59,811 bases of DNA from positions 1 to 59,811 of the forward strand of contig DEYX01000348.1 in the NCBI GenBank assembly GCA_002365025.1, given 5' to 3'. The notes below the pieces were generated by a model. The model had not been told where the DNA came from, did not search any database, and saw nothing but the letters and a program-made list of their open reading frames with translations. How positions within the stretch are numbered: the stretch's first letter is position 1; each line of letters opens with the position of its first letter. Shown piece after piece: positions 1-9,343 of this stretch. A program made the position numbers and the translations under genes. Source of the stretch: Hungatella sp. UBA3147 (GTDB taxonomy: Bacteria > Bacillota > Clostridia > Lachnospirales > Lachnospiraceae).

Positions 1-1
1 A

Positions 2-121
2 CGCATAGAAAAGATAGCGATGGAGAAGAACCTTTTGGAGATGATTTATTCTTTATATTATAGTAAGGATCATGAGGAGTGGATAAATGGGGCTATAGAG
101 GTATTTGAAGATGAGAAATGA
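2..121 (+). CDS. 3' end of an unidentified gene, possibly hsdM
   Basis: An open frame runs in from the window edge and stops at TGA 119-121, overlapping the hsdS start by about 11 bases. About 39 residues are visible, rich in Glu and Lys, with the ending FEDEK. Position directly upstream of hsdS and the overlap suggest the type I modification subunit HsdM or another gene of the same operon. No HsdM motif lies in this short tail, so the identity is inferred from context only. Confidence 0.45.
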   Translation, partial: RIEKIAMEKNLLEMIYSLYYSKDHEEWINGAIEVFEDEK

Positions 122-1340
122 AAGATATCCAATGATTAGATTTGCTGATTTTACAGATTCTTGGAAGGCCAGGAAGGTAGGTGAATTTTTGTCTGAGAGT
201 AGAATTCAAGGGACTAATGGCAAACGGGCTAAAAAACTTACTGTAAAACTATGGCGAAAGGGTGTAGTTGCTAAAGAAGAGGTTTTTCAAGGTAGCGAAG
301 CAACACAGTATTATATTAGGAAAAAGGGACAGTTTATTTATGGAAAACTGGATTTTCTAAACCAAGCCTTTGGAATTATTCCAGCGGAACTAGATGGTTA
401 TGAGTCAACACTGGATTCGCCTGCTTATGATATATGTAACGAATTGAATGAGAATTTTTTATTAGAGTATGTTTCAAGAAAACAGTTCTATTTACACAAT
501 GGGACAATAGCAGATGGCTCAAGAAAGGCAAAGCGTATTCATACTGATACATTCTTTAACATGTCAATTATGATTCCTACTTTAGTAGAACAAAACCAAA
601 TTGCTGATCTGTTTCGAAAGATGGATAGGCGTATTGAATTACAAGAAGATCTATTAATCAATTTAAAACAAATGAAACAAGGATTTCTTCAGAAGATGTT
701 TCCTAAAGAAGGGGAGAGTGTACCTGAAATTCGTTTTCCAGGATTTACTGATGAGTGGGAACAGCGAAAGTTAGGGGAGGTATATCGTAACATCAGAAAT
801 GCTTTTGTTGGTACAGCTACACCTTATTATGTCGAAAGCGAAGAAGATGGATATTTCTATTTAGAATCAAACAATATTAAAGAAGGCCAAATTAACCGAA
901 ATGCGGAAGTGTTTATCAATGAGGCTTTTTACCAAGGGCAACGTGATAAATGGCTACATACCGGAGACTTAGTTATGGTTCAATCAGGTCATGTTGGACA
1001 CACCGCTGTAATACCAAAAGAGTTAGACTGTGTTGCTGCTCATGCACTTATTATGTTTCAAAATTCAATAGACAATATTAACCCTTACTTTACAAACTAT
1101 CAACTTCAAACGCTAGAATCAAAAAAGAAGCTGGATTACATAACGACTGGAAATACTATAAAACATATATTGGCTTCAGAAATGAAACAATTTACTGTAG
1201 ACTTTTCTGCTACTATTGAAGAACAAACCGCCATCAGTAATTTCTTCCTCACTCTTGATGATGCTATTACCCTACATAAGCAAGAGTTAGATTTTTTAAA
1301 ACAAACGAAAAAGGCATTTCTACAAAAAATGTTCATATAA
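111..1340 (+). CDS. hsdS: Type I restriction-modification specificity subunit HsdS
   Basis: DNA-recognition subunit of a type I restriction-modification complex; it directs HsdM and HsdR to a bipartite target. The 409-residue protein has the usual two-fold layout: a first target-recognition domain starting near FADFTDSW, a central conserved helix ending FLQKMFP (about residue 200), a second domain starting IRFPGFTDEW, and a closing conserved helix ending FLQKMFI. The repeated FxxFTDxW and FLQKMF motifs are the internal duplication typical of HsdS. ATG 111 is preferred over an upstream TTG at 105. It overlaps the previous gene and lies 23 bases before hsdR, so the three look like one operon. 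The target sequence cannot be read from the protein. Confidence 0.93.
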   Translation: MRNERYPMIRFADFTDSWKARKVGEFLSESRIQGTNGKRAKKLTVKLWRKGVVAKEEVFQGSEATQYYIRKKGQFIYGKLDFLNQAFGIIPAELDGYESTLDSPAYDICNELNENFLLEYVSRKQFYLHNGTIADGSRKAKRIHTDTFFNMSIMIPTLVEQNQIADLFRKMDRRIELQEDLLINLKQMKQGFLQKMFPKEGESVPEIRFPGFTDEWEQRKLGEVYRNIRNAFVGTATPYYVESEEDGYFYLESNNIKEGQINRNAEVFINEAFYQGQRDKWLHTGDLVMVQSGHVGHTAVIPKELDCVAAHALIMFQNSIDNINPYFTNYQLQTLESKKKLDYITTGNTIKHILASEMKQFTVDFSATIEEQTAISNFFLTLDDAITLHKQELDFLKQTKKAFLQKMFI

Positions 1341-1363
1341 TCGTCTTGGAGAGGGGGAGAGGT

Positions 1364-4300
1364 ATGATTAAAATACAACACAATGATGAAGCTGAAATAG
1401 AACGCCGCCTAATAGAAGTTCTTGGGGAAGGACACAACCAATGGAATTACCGTCCAGACTTGAAATCAGAGGAAGACTTATGGAATAATCTACGGCAAAA
1501 AATAAACCAGAATAATTTATCAGAGACAAAAGGTATTTCACTTACAGATGCTGAGTTTGAACGTATTAAGGTGGAGCTGCTATTACGAACCCGTACACCT
1601 TTTGAAGCTGCCAAGTGGCTCAAGGGCGAAAATGGAATTGCACGAATCAATATTGAACGTGAGAATGTTTCACTTGCTCCGATGTCCTTAATCCTGTATT
1701 CGAATCAGGACATAGGTGGAGGAATATCTTCATACGAAGTAGTTCACCAAATTGCAAAGAAAAAAGCAAATATTGATGGGAGAGATAGACGATTCGATGT
1801 GACTCTTCTTATTAATGGATTGCCAATCGTACAGATCGAATTAAAACAGGTTACTGCAAAGGATGGTGTTTTCCAGGCATTCAATCAAATTAAGAAGTAT
1901 GCAGAAGAAGGAATGTTTCGGAACAATATTTTCTCTACCCTACAATTATTCGTTATCTCCAATGAGCAGACAACACGCTATTTCGCCAATGCTATACCGC
2001 AGAACATGCATCGAAAATTTGTGTTCAGTTGGCGAACGAGTACTAATGTTAAAGTAGAAAATTTATATGAATTTTCCAAGCAAGTATTGAACATTCCTGA
2101 TGCTCACAGGTTAATTGCTAATTACACAATTGTAAGTGAAGATCAGGATGACAAGTTGCTTATGGTTTTGCATCCATATCAGTTACATGCTATTGAAGCA
2201 TTATTCACTGCTGCTATGAAACATGAATCAGGCTATGTTTGGCATGCTACTGGTTCGGGTAAGACGCTGACAAGTTTTGTAGCTACGAAACTTCTTGCTC
2301 GAAAAACTGGTGTTGATCGTACAATCATGCTTGTTGACCGTAAGGATTTAGACAGCCAAACAACAACGGAGTTCACTAAATTTGCTTCAGAGTATAATAC
2401 GGGAATTTCATCAGGCGATGCAGAATCAAATAGTTTAATCGTAGGAACCGGAAGTGCCAAGGTGTTAAGTCAAAAGTTGATATCAGATTCCAATTCCAAC
2501 ACGATTATAATTACAACACGGCAGAAGTTGGATGCTGCCCTGCGTTATGCTGAAAAGCATGAGAAGAATGATGGCTCCAATCGTTTTGATAAACTCCTGG
2601 GACAGCATATTGTTTTTATTGTAGATGAATGTCATCGTGCAGTCAGTGCAGAAAGTATGAAAGCTATACAAGAATATTTTCCTAACTCCACCTGGTTTGG
2701 GTTTACAGGTACGCCGATATTTGAGGTGAATAAAAAGCAAGCCAAAGGACAGTTGGCGAGGACAACCCACGATCAATATGGTGAAGAATTACATACTTAT
2801 ACAATTAAGAATGCTCTGGAAGATGGTTCAGTTCTTGGGTTTCAGGTAGAGCATGAAGATACAATTGAACGGACTTCTTTGTATAATCGTATTCTGGAAC
2901 AACTTGCAGCATCAGATAAATATGCCGATAAAACCATAGATGAGTTAAATGGTATTATTGATGAAATGAGTGATATTGAGAAGGAATCATATCTTAGGCG
3001 GTCAGATTTCCAAACAGATGCTCATATATCAAAAGTTTTACAAAAGATTTTCAAACCAGACAATGCATATATAAAGTTTGATTTTCAAAATGGACGTCCT
3101 CAGAAATCGGCTATTCTTACTACCAGTTCTATTGAAATGGCAAAGCGGTATTATTATGCAATTAAGAGCCTGACTGCAGATCCGGATTGGCTGGAGAAAG
3201 AGTTTGCAGGACACCCAATACGAATGGGGCGTACCATCGATGATCCTGATTTTCCACGGATTGCAATTACATATTCAATGCAGGAAAATGGAGAAAATTC
3301 AACCGTTATTCAAGATGAGATGAAAGAAATTATCAAGGAGTATAATCAATATTATAATACTGCCTGGGCAGTAGAAGATATTGAACGTTACAATGGTGAT
3401 ATCAATAATCGGCTGGCTCGTAAAAAGGGAGAATTTAAAAAATTTGGCAATCAAATAGACCTTGTTATTGTTGTAGACCGGTTGCTGACTGGTTTCGATG
3501 CCCCAACCATACAGACACTATTTGTTGACAGGGAATTAAGTTATGCAAATTTAATTCAGGCATTTTCACGAACAAACCGAACCTATCCAGGAAAGAAAAA
3601 GGGACTTGTTGTAACGTTTAGGAAGCCTGCAACAATGGAATTTAATGTAAGAGAGGCAATAGAAACATATTCCAAAGAACCAGAAGGATCAACACTTGTA
3701 TATCCGACTTATGAGGAATCAAAAAAGAAATTTAAAAAAGCTCATAAGAAACTCAAGACAATTCTGCCTAATCCATTGGATATTAGTGAGAATTCTCCGA
3801 TTGAGGAACGTATTGAATTTGTAAAGGCATTCCAAGCTCTGAATAATTCCTTCGAAGCCTTAGTGACCTATGATGAGTATAATAACGAGATGGAAACCTC
3901 TAAAGCTTTACTGGAGCAGGTGAGAACATTAGAAGAGTATATCGGTGTTTACAATACAATAAAGGGTTCTATCAACACTGATGGAGGAGATGGTTCGGGG
4001 GTAGATTTATCTGATATAGAATTTTATGGAGATAATGTAATAAAGGCTTATGATATCGATGCAGCATATATTGATAGATTGTTGGGCACATATTCTGCTA
4101 ACGACAAAGATATACGCGACCAGATAGAAAAAGCTTTGCAGAAGATGAAAAAATCAGAGCTGGTTAAAGATGTATACCGCACAATATTGAATGCAATCGA
4201 TCATGATGAGGTTGATTCCCAGGAAGATATATTAGTAGTGAAGCGTCGATTCTTTACAGATGTACGGAACAATGCGATTCAGGTGTTTGCTGATGAGTGG

Positions 4301-4519
4301 TTTGTTTCTATTGATGAATTACATTCTTCGGTTACCCAATATTTTATTGGGGCAGAACCGATACCCAATATCGGAAGCATTATTGGTAGTGCACAATTTG
4401 ATAGGTACAAGGCAATTCATCCGGAAGTGAAAAAGTTGAAATATAATCCGGAGATGAAACGTCAGTGGAAAAGGACATTGGATGAAATTATTGTACCACT
4501 AGATGATGAATTGAGATAA
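1364..4519 (+). CDS. hsdR: Type I restriction endonuclease subunit HsdR
   Basis: ATP-driven translocase and nuclease subunit of the type I system. The 1051-residue protein has an N-terminal PD-(D/E)xK nuclease region (IELK near residue 158), a superfamily 2 motor with Walker A TGSGKT near residue 294 and DECH near 420, a helicase motif region around RLLTGFDAP, and a long C-terminal helical domain that would dock on HsdM. Length and order fit intact HsdR. A TTG at 1346 is in frame, but ATG 1364 has a better-placed purine-rich Shine-Dalgarno. It follows hsdS closely and ends in a clear terminator. HsdM itself is not in the window. Confidence 0.95.
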   Translation: MIKIQHNDEAEIERRLIEVLGEGHNQWNYRPDLKSEEDLWNNLRQKINQNNLSETKGISLTDAEFERIKVELLLRTRTPFEAAKWLKGENGIARINIERENVSLAPMSLILYSNQDIGGGISSYEVVHQIAKKKANIDGRDRRFDVTLLINGLPIVQIELKQVTAKDGVFQAFNQIKKYAEEGMFRNNIFSTLQLFVISNEQTTRYFANAIPQNMHRKFVFSWRTSTNVKVENLYEFSKQVLNIPDAHRLIANYTIVSEDQDDKLLMVLHPYQLHAIEALFTAAMKHESGYVWHATGSGKTLTSFVATKLLARKTGVDRTIMLVDRKDLDSQTTTEFTKFASEYNTGISSGDAESNSLIVGTGSAKVLSQKLISDSNSNTIIITTRQKLDAALRYAEKHEKNDGSNRFDKLLGQHIVFIVDECHRAVSAESMKAIQEYFPNSTWFGFTGTPIFEVNKKQAKGQLARTTHDQYGEELHTYTIKNALEDGSVLGFQVEHEDTIERTSLYNRILEQLAASDKYADKTIDELNGIIDEMSDIEKESYLRRSDFQTDAHISKVLQKIFKPDNAYIKFDFQNGRPQKSAILTTSSIEMAKRYYYAIKSLTADPDWLEKEFAGHPIRMGRTIDDPDFPRIAITYSMQENGENSTVIQDEMKEIIKEYNQYYNTAWAVEDIERYNGDINNRLARKKGEFKKFGNQIDLVIVVDRLLTGFDAPTIQTLFVDRELSYANLIQAFSRTNRTYPGKKKGLVVTFRKPATMEFNVREAIETYSKEPEGSTLVYPTYEESKKKFKKAHKKLKTILPNPLDISENSPIEERIEFVKAFQALNNSFEALVTYDEYNNEMETSKALLEQVRTLEEYIGVYNTIKGSINTDGGDGSGVDLSDIEFYGDNVIKAYDIDAAYIDRLLGTYSANDKDIRDQIEKALQKMKKSELVKDVYRTILNAIDHDEVDSQEDILVVKRRFFTDVRNNAIQVFADEWFVSIDELHSSVTQYFIGAEPIPNIGSIIGSAQFDRYKAIHPEVKKLKYNPEMKRQWKRTLDEIIVPLDDELR

Positions 4520-4579
4520 TACATTTATGGCAAGAGTGTTAATATTAGTGGGAAATAGAAATTGATGATTAAATTCATG

Positions 4580-4618
4580 GGCATATGAGATAGAAATATC
4601 TGATGTGCCTATTTTTTT
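4580..4618 (+). terminator. Rho-independent terminator after hsdR
   Basis: A 13-base arm at 4580-4592 pairs with 4597-4609 (one mismatch and one G-U), with a GAAA loop, followed by a T-run at 4612-4618. It sits 60 bases after the hsdR stop and separates hsdR from rmuC. Confidence 0.85.
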
Positions 4619-4631
4619 CATTAAGAAGATG

Positions 4632-4640
4632 TGGTATAAT
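4632..4640 (+). promoter_or_regulatory. Extended -10 promoter for rmuC
   Basis: TGG followed by TATAAT at 4635-4640 is an extended -10 element, 34 bases before the rmuC ATG and just after the hsdR terminator. No convincing -35 is visible. It suggests rmuC is transcribed separately from the hsd genes. Confidence 0.55.
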
Positions 4641-4673
4641 TTATATAAAATTATAAAATGGGGGTATATAAGT

Positions 4674-6239
4674 ATGACTATATTAATAATTCTATGCATC
4701 ATAATTCTAGTCGCAACTATTATTAACATTTTTTTAACAGCCAATAAATCACCATCTGTGGATATTGAAAAAATCAAAAAGGAATTACTAAGTGAGTTTG
4801 TCAATCAGCAAACAGTGTTCGTGGGTTCGCTGAAAAATGAAATTTTAAATGAAATACGTTCTTCAAGGACTGAGATGGGGGCTAATGTCCAGTCTACAAT
4901 GAAGGGATTTACAGACACCTTTATATCTGCTCAAAATCAGACTACTGATAGGCAGGATATAAGACTGAAAGAACTAACGGATAACATTTCTAAAAATCAG
5001 AGTTTATTAAAAACAGATATAGCTGAAAAGCTATCGTCACTTCAGGCCAGTCAGTCAGAGAGCATTACAGCACTTCAGAATAGTGTGAAAGAAACAACTA
5101 CAATGCTTTCAAGCGCACAGAATAAGCAATTTGAAATGCAGGATAAACGCTTAGGTGAGATATCTAAAATGTTAAAGGAAGCACAAACAAGTCTAGAAGC
5201 TTCTGTATCTGAACGATTGAAATCAGTTGATGAACAATTCAAAACTTTTGCGGCACAAAATAAAGAGTCAATCGATGGCATTCGAAATACTGTACAAGAA
5301 CGATTGGAATCTTTACGTACCGATAATAATCAACAACTTGAAAAGATGAGGGCAACGGTAGATGAAAAGTTACAGAAGACACTTGATGAACGAATTACTC
5401 AGTCATTTAAATTGGTGAATGATAGACTTCAAGAGGTATATACTGGTCTTGGTGAGATGAAAACACTTGCTACTGGAGTTGGTGATCTCAAGAAGGTTTT
5501 GTCAAATGTTAAGACAAGGGGAATTGTCGGTGAATATCAGTTAGGGGCCATTATTGAAGAGATATTGACGAAAGAACAATATGATGAGAACGTGATCACT
5601 AAAAAGGGATCAGCGAATCGTGTTGAATATGCAATTAGATTGCCTGGAGATGATGATGGCTGTGTTTATTTGCCGATTGATGCAAAATTCCCAGGTGATA
5701 CATATGGACAATTGGTTGATGCATATGAGTCTGGAGATAATGACGCTATTGTGGTAGCACAAGCTGCTCTTGAAGCAAGAATTAAGGGCTGTGCAAAAGA
5801 CATTCATGATAAATATATAGACCCGCCTTATACTACCGATTTTGCAATTATGTTCTTGCCGTTTGAAGGGTTGTATGCAGAAGTAGTGAGGAAAGGACTT
5901 ATAGATACGTTACAAAGGCAATATCGCGTAAATATAGCGGGCCCGACAACCTTTGCAGCATTATTAAATAGTTTGCAAATGGGATTTAGAACGCTTGCAA
6001 TTCAGAAACGGTCTAGTGAGGTATGGAATGTATTAGGAGCTGTTAAAACAGAGTTTACCAGATTTGAAACTGTTCTTTCAGCAGCCCAAAAACGTATAGA
6101 GCAAACAGGGGAAGAATTGGACAAGTTAATTGGCGTTCGAACAAGAAAGATAAATAGTAAACTAAGAGAAGTGGCTGAACTTCCCTCAATAGAATCGGAA
6201 GAAATTTTAGCTAGTGCTCCAGAATTAGAAGAACAATAA
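4674..6239 (+). CDS. rmuC: DNA recombination protein RmuC
   Basis: RmuC-family protein thought to limit inversions or rearrangements; its biochemical activity is not firmly established. The 521-residue product starts with one membrane anchor (about residues 2-22), continues as a long coiled coil rich in Gln, Ser and Lys to about residue 290, and ends in the conserved RmuC nuclease-like domain (YQLGAIIEEIL, LPIDAKFPGD, FLPFEGLYAE). ATG 4674 is chosen over an upstream GTG at 4605 because the GTG lies inside the terminator stem. Its place beside hsdR suggests it travels with the island, although rmuC is also often a core gene. Confidence 0.93.
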   Translation: MTILIILCIIILVATIINIFLTANKSPSVDIEKIKKELLSEFVNQQTVFVGSLKNEILNEIRSSRTEMGANVQSTMKGFTDTFISAQNQTTDRQDIRLKELTDNISKNQSLLKTDIAEKLSSLQASQSESITALQNSVKETTTMLSSAQNKQFEMQDKRLGEISKMLKEAQTSLEASVSERLKSVDEQFKTFAAQNKESIDGIRNTVQERLESLRTDNNQQLEKMRATVDEKLQKTLDERITQSFKLVNDRLQEVYTGLGEMKTLATGVGDLKKVLSNVKTRGIVGEYQLGAIIEEILTKEQYDENVITKKGSANRVEYAIRLPGDDDGCVYLPIDAKFPGDTYGQLVDAYESGDNDAIVVAQAALEARIKGCAKDIHDKYIDPPYTTDFAIMFLPFEGLYAEVVRKGLIDTLQRQYRVNIAGPTTFAALLNSLQMGFRTLAIQKRSSEVWNVLGAVKTEFTRFETVLSAAQKRIEQTGEELDKLIGVRTRKINSKLREVAELPSIESEEILASAPELEEQ

Positions 6240-6837
6240 TTAAGTTGAGGGGGAAAATGGTTAGTTTATTACATGAACATTCTTTATGCTTTATAATCAA
6301 TGGTGTACATTTAAATTTGCAGTGGAATTGTAAGTTATGACAAGTTGGTCGGCTTAATGGAGGTTACTAGGAAATTCTAAGATGTACGTTTGATTTTGGA
6401 GAATGATTGAGGGATTAGTTCGGAAAGGTCTAAATTTTAACTTATTGTGTGAATATATCAGCTACCCCCTTTACCACAATGACGCATTAACTTAGAAATG
6501 TAAATGTACCGGGGGTACCCCTTCCCCATCACTACATACTCTATAACATACTAAAATGATAGGTTATGAAAAACATATTACCTCCTGCTGCAATCACTCC
6601 ACCATATCACAGCCCACACGCACCACCATCACCAGTCATCACATAGTCACTACACGTTAAAATTCACCTCGATTTGCCCTTGAAACGCGTTACCCTAACA
6701 TTTCTACGCGCCACACTATACAAGCCGAAATCAGCCTGTAAAACGCTTTATAATACAATAGAAATTCACCATAGAATACATAACAAAAGGCTAGGAGTTT
6801 AACGCTCCTGGCCTATTTTTCACAAACTTACGTTGTT
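6240..6837 (+). other. Gene-poor 600-base stretch in the island
   Basis: No convincing gene is present on either strand. A 27-codon frame at 6257-6340 has a purine-rich ribosome site (GAGGGGG) but matches nothing known. On the minus strand near 6575-6590 an AGGAGG precedes an 11-codon frame. The plus strand is C-rich and G-poor between about 6590 and 6720, an unusual strand skew. A short palindrome (GTACCGGGGGTACC) lies near 6508. Confidence 0.4.
6789..6820. terminator. Hairpin terminator between rmuC side and minus-strand gene
   Basis: GGCTAGGAG at 6789-6797 pairs with CTCCTGGCC at 6805-6813 with one G-U pair; T-runs or TTTTG follow on both strands. It can end transcription of the minus-strand gene that stops at 6838, and also read-through from the left. 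Confidence 0.7.
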
Positions 6838-7101
6838 CTACCTTTCCAAATAATAACCGCTGCCATCACTACAATACAATTGTAAACCGTCCATGCCTGC
6901 TGTATAGTCAATAACGTTTCGCATGTCCACGTAGTTATTATAAAAATCTTCGGTTGTGCTGTCTATATACCCATCTGGCACGACTTCAATGACCTTTTCT
7001 ACCGTGATAATATCAGCTTGCGTTGTGCCTAAAAGGTAAGCACCTGTTAGCATAATTCCCATGATTGCAATAGCACCGATTGTTTTAACTGTTCTTTTCA
7101 T
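6838..7101 (-). CDS. Small membrane-anchored protein of unknown function
   Basis: I do not recognise this 87-residue protein. It begins MKRTVKTIGAIAIMG, one hydrophobic segment (about residues 6-24) that could be a signal peptide or anchor, followed by a short acidic, Tyr-rich outer part ending SGYYLER. ATG 7101 is preferred over an upstream in-frame ATG at 7152 because GGAGAAT lies just before it. It follows the truncated J-domain-like gene on the same strand, a neighbourhood typical of phage or conjugative elements. Function unknown. Confidence 0.6.
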   Translation of the reverse strand: MKRTVKTIGAIAIMGIMLTGAYLLGTTQADIITVEKVIEVVPDGYIDSTTEDFYNNYVDMRNVIDYTAGMDGLQLYCSDGSGYYLER

Positions 7102-7163
7102 AGTCGTATATTCTCCTTTATAATTGTATGGTGCAGCCGTTCCTATGGTCACACCCTTATTTT

Positions 7164-7541
7164 TTACGCCTGTAATAATACTTTCCCTTCCGGTTCAACT
7201 CTGGCACTTCCGTAATAATTCCTGATATCATCAAAGCTTAATTTCTTATGACTGCGTTTCCTGAATGCTTCAGTATGAAAGTACCATTTCTTTTTATCCG
7301 ATGCCCATTTGAATCCCAGGGTTTTCAGTTCGGCTTTATAACCATATGTGTTTCCATCTATCCAAATCCATGCGCCTACAATTTCTATATTGATTCCAAC
7401 GAATGAAATAACCTGCTGTAATACCTCCCTTAACCTTTCATCTTCTGCAAAGTCATATTTCATATTCTCATAATCGGTTCTGTTGTTGTCATCTGATTCG
7501 TTATCATGCCTGTCCTTTAATTCTTTAAATAAGATGTCATG
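7164..7541 (-). pseudogene. Truncated J-domain-like (DnaJ-related) mobile-element gene
   Basis: The intact part, from ATG 7463, encodes 99 residues with WIWIDGNTYGYK and LGFKWASDKKKWYFH. That C-terminal module follows a J domain in small DnaJ-like proteins of Firmicute phages and conjugative elements. The same frame stays open upstream to 7541 and reads FKELKDRHDN, resembling the J-domain helix and HPD motif (here HDN), then meets a stop exactly where the plus-strand tape-measure frame begins. I infer that a deletion or recombination removed the 5' end. The remaining part could still be translated from ATG 7463. Confidence 0.6.
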
Positions 7542-8608
7542 CTACTCTTACATCTCTCTATCAGACTAATGCTCAACAGTTAGAGGAATATCAGAAACAG
7601 GCAGACTCAACCTCAAACATCAACGCTCTCATTGAAGACTACGTTGCCTCATACAAAGCTGGTGAAATAACCTACGAGCAAGCCATGACCAAAATAAACG
7701 GTCTCCTTTCACAGATGAATGACTCCATGTCTGCTATGGATAATCTGCAAAATATCTTTGATTATCTTGCTACGGTCAATGGGACGGACGCTAATAGTGA
7801 TAGTATTCTCAAAGGAATAAAGGACGGTCTGGCTGTTACTGCCGAGGAACTAGTTAAATCTCTTGAGCAGTACAATAAAAATGCTGGCACAATATCTGAG
7901 TATACTTCCAGTTGGCAGCAATTAACCGATAATGTTAAATCTATGCTTGATGTGCTGAAGCAGGTTCGTGACAATCTGAGAAATGCATTAGACGATTATG
8001 ATTCTGATGATGACGACAATGATAATTCTAAATATGGAGGAGGTAAAGACGGAAGCCCTGGAACTCCCGGAAAAGGCGACTACGTAAATAGTGGCCCTGG
8101 AGTATATGGTGACGGAATCAAAAAGGGTGCCATTGGATCATCTGATAATGATCGCGTCAATATGCTGAAACATTTATCTACTGAAGAACTAAAAGATGGT
8201 GAAGTCCCAATTATTGCCCATGAAGGTGAAGTAGTATTGAATCCAAATCAGCAGGAACAATTGCTGGATAATGTTGAGACTCCTCCTAAATCCCCCATTG
8301 CAAGAAGACTGGAAGAACTTGGTCTTCTGGAAACTGATCCAGCTAAATTTCCTATAATTAAACATGTGAAGAATACTGCTTTCGGAGGACTGCAGGATCT
8401 TGCGGCTACGCATAGTTTTAAGCCTGATACTACAGATTATAGCAGTGTTATAAATCAAATGACAGTAAGAGAATCTACTTCAAAGCAAGAGATTAATTTT
8501 AATGGAGGAATTAATATTCAGGAATGTAATGATGCGAATAAATTTGTACAGGGCATTATGGATGGCGGTTTACGTAGCGCAATTAATCAGGAAAAAAGTA
8601 AAAGATAA
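7529..8608 (+). pseudogene. 3' fragment of a phage tail tape-measure gene
   Basis: An open frame enters with no start codon at about 7529 and ends at 8608; an internal ATG at 7685 would give 307 residues. The helical, Gln/Asn-rich first part and the later VPIIAHEGEVVLNPNQ motif are typical of the C-terminal end of siphophage tape-measure proteins, which normally exceed 700 residues. The N-terminal majority is missing, and no other tail genes precede it. It abuts the truncated minus-strand J-domain-like gene, so this is one side of a deletion joint in a decayed prophage. Confidence 0.7.
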
Positions 8609-8659
8609 ACTGGGGACTCGTTTGAGTCCTCTTAATAATTAGAAAGAGAGGGTGAGTAT

Positions 8660-8980
8660 TTGAATATTCAAGAAGCTTATAAAAAGATAGCCGAAGATAT
8701 AAATTATTTATTTACAAACAAGGCAGATGTTCTAAGATATGATAGAACTATTCGGGCAAAAGTAATCGGACAGGAAACAAATGGTAAATACAAAGTCCTA
8801 TATAAAAACAAAGAATATATGGTGAAATCGGATATCAGCTTAAATATCGATGATTTGGTATGGGTTTGTGTACCAGAGAATAATTGGGATTTGCTTTATG
8901 TGCAAAGCTCTAATTCTATGAAAAATTATGAGTTTCGGGCAGACGGAATATATTTGAATGGAAAGAAAATTACAAGTTAG
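8660..8980 (+). CDS. Small phage-type hypothetical protein
   Basis: A 106-residue protein starting at TTG 8660 with a strong upstream GAGAGGGTGAG. It follows the tape-measure fragment by 51 bases and is closed by a terminator. The central part (residues 25-80) looks like a small beta-barrel (AKVIGQETNGKYKVLYKNKEY is split here by motif: AKVIGQ then KYKVLY), as in phage baseplate or tail-associated proteins, but I cannot name the family. It is probably a surviving late gene of the prophage. Confidence 0.6.
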   Translation: MNIQEAYKKIAEDINYLFTNKADVLRYDRTIRAKVIGQETNGKYKVLYKNKEYMVKSDISLNIDDLVWVCVPENNWDLLYVQSSNSMKNYEFRADGIYLNGKKITS

Positions 8981-8991
8981 TGAGTGATTAA

Positions 8992-9018
8992 GGGCGAGGT
9001 TTAGGCTTCGCTCTTTTT
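8992..9018 (+). terminator. Terminator after the phage-type small gene
   Basis: Eight-base arms at 8992-8999 and 9006-9013, containing two G-U pairs, are followed by TTTTT at 9014-9018. It closes the phage late-gene remnant before the excisionase. Confidence 0.75.
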
Positions 9019-9066
9019 GCATGTTGAAATATGAAAATGAAAGGTAGGAGATAGGTTATAAGTCAA

Positions 9067-9264
9067 ATGTTAAAAGAGGTGCCAATTTGGGAAAAAACAA
9101 ATTTAACCATAGAAGAAGCTGCGGCTTACTCCGGCATCGGGATTAATAAAATTAGGGAACTGTCAAATGATGAACAATGTAAATTTGTATTATGGGTAGG
9201 AAGTAAGAGGTTAATTAAAAGAAGACTATTTGATACATATATCGAAAGACAATATTCTATATAG
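9067..9264 (+). CDS. xis: Tn916-type excisionase
   Basis: A 65-residue protein whose NLTIEEAAAYSGIGINKIREL segment (split: LTIEEAAAYSGIG, then NKIREL) is the winged-helix DNA-binding domain of Tn916-family excisionases, which bend DNA at the element ends and favour integrase-mediated excision. The basic KRLIKRRLFDTYI tail also fits. It lies 79 bases before the integrase with an attenuator-like hairpin between, as in Tn916-like modules. The Shine-Dalgarno for ATG 9067 is weak. Confidence 0.85.
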   Translation: MLKEVPIWEKTNLTIEEAAAYSGIGINKIRELSNDEQCKFVLWVGSKRLIKRRLFDTYIERQYSI

Positions 9265-9281
9265 AGTTCAGTTGATAATAT

Positions 9282-9325
9282 GAGCCTGTATGTGGTAAAA
9301 TCGTTACCATACCAAGGCTCTTTTT
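9282..9325 (+). terminator. Hairpin between excisionase and integrase
   Basis: A long imperfect hairpin (GAGCC at 9282-9286 with GGCTC at 9316-9320, plus the inner TGTGGTAA / TTACCA pairing) is followed by TTTTT. It can attenuate read-through from xis into int, keeping integrase lower or separately controlled. Confidence 0.8.
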
Positions 9326-9343
9326 AATGAAGGAGCGATCAAT

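Noticed and set aside
6257..6340. 27-codon plus-strand frame after rmuC
   Set aside because: A GAGGGGG ribosome-like site is present, but composition is unremarkable and no terminator or promoter supports it.
6824..6833. Ten-base AAACTTACGT shared with 10615-10624 as possible element ends
   Set aside because: Too short and AT-rich to call attL/attR without the empty site.
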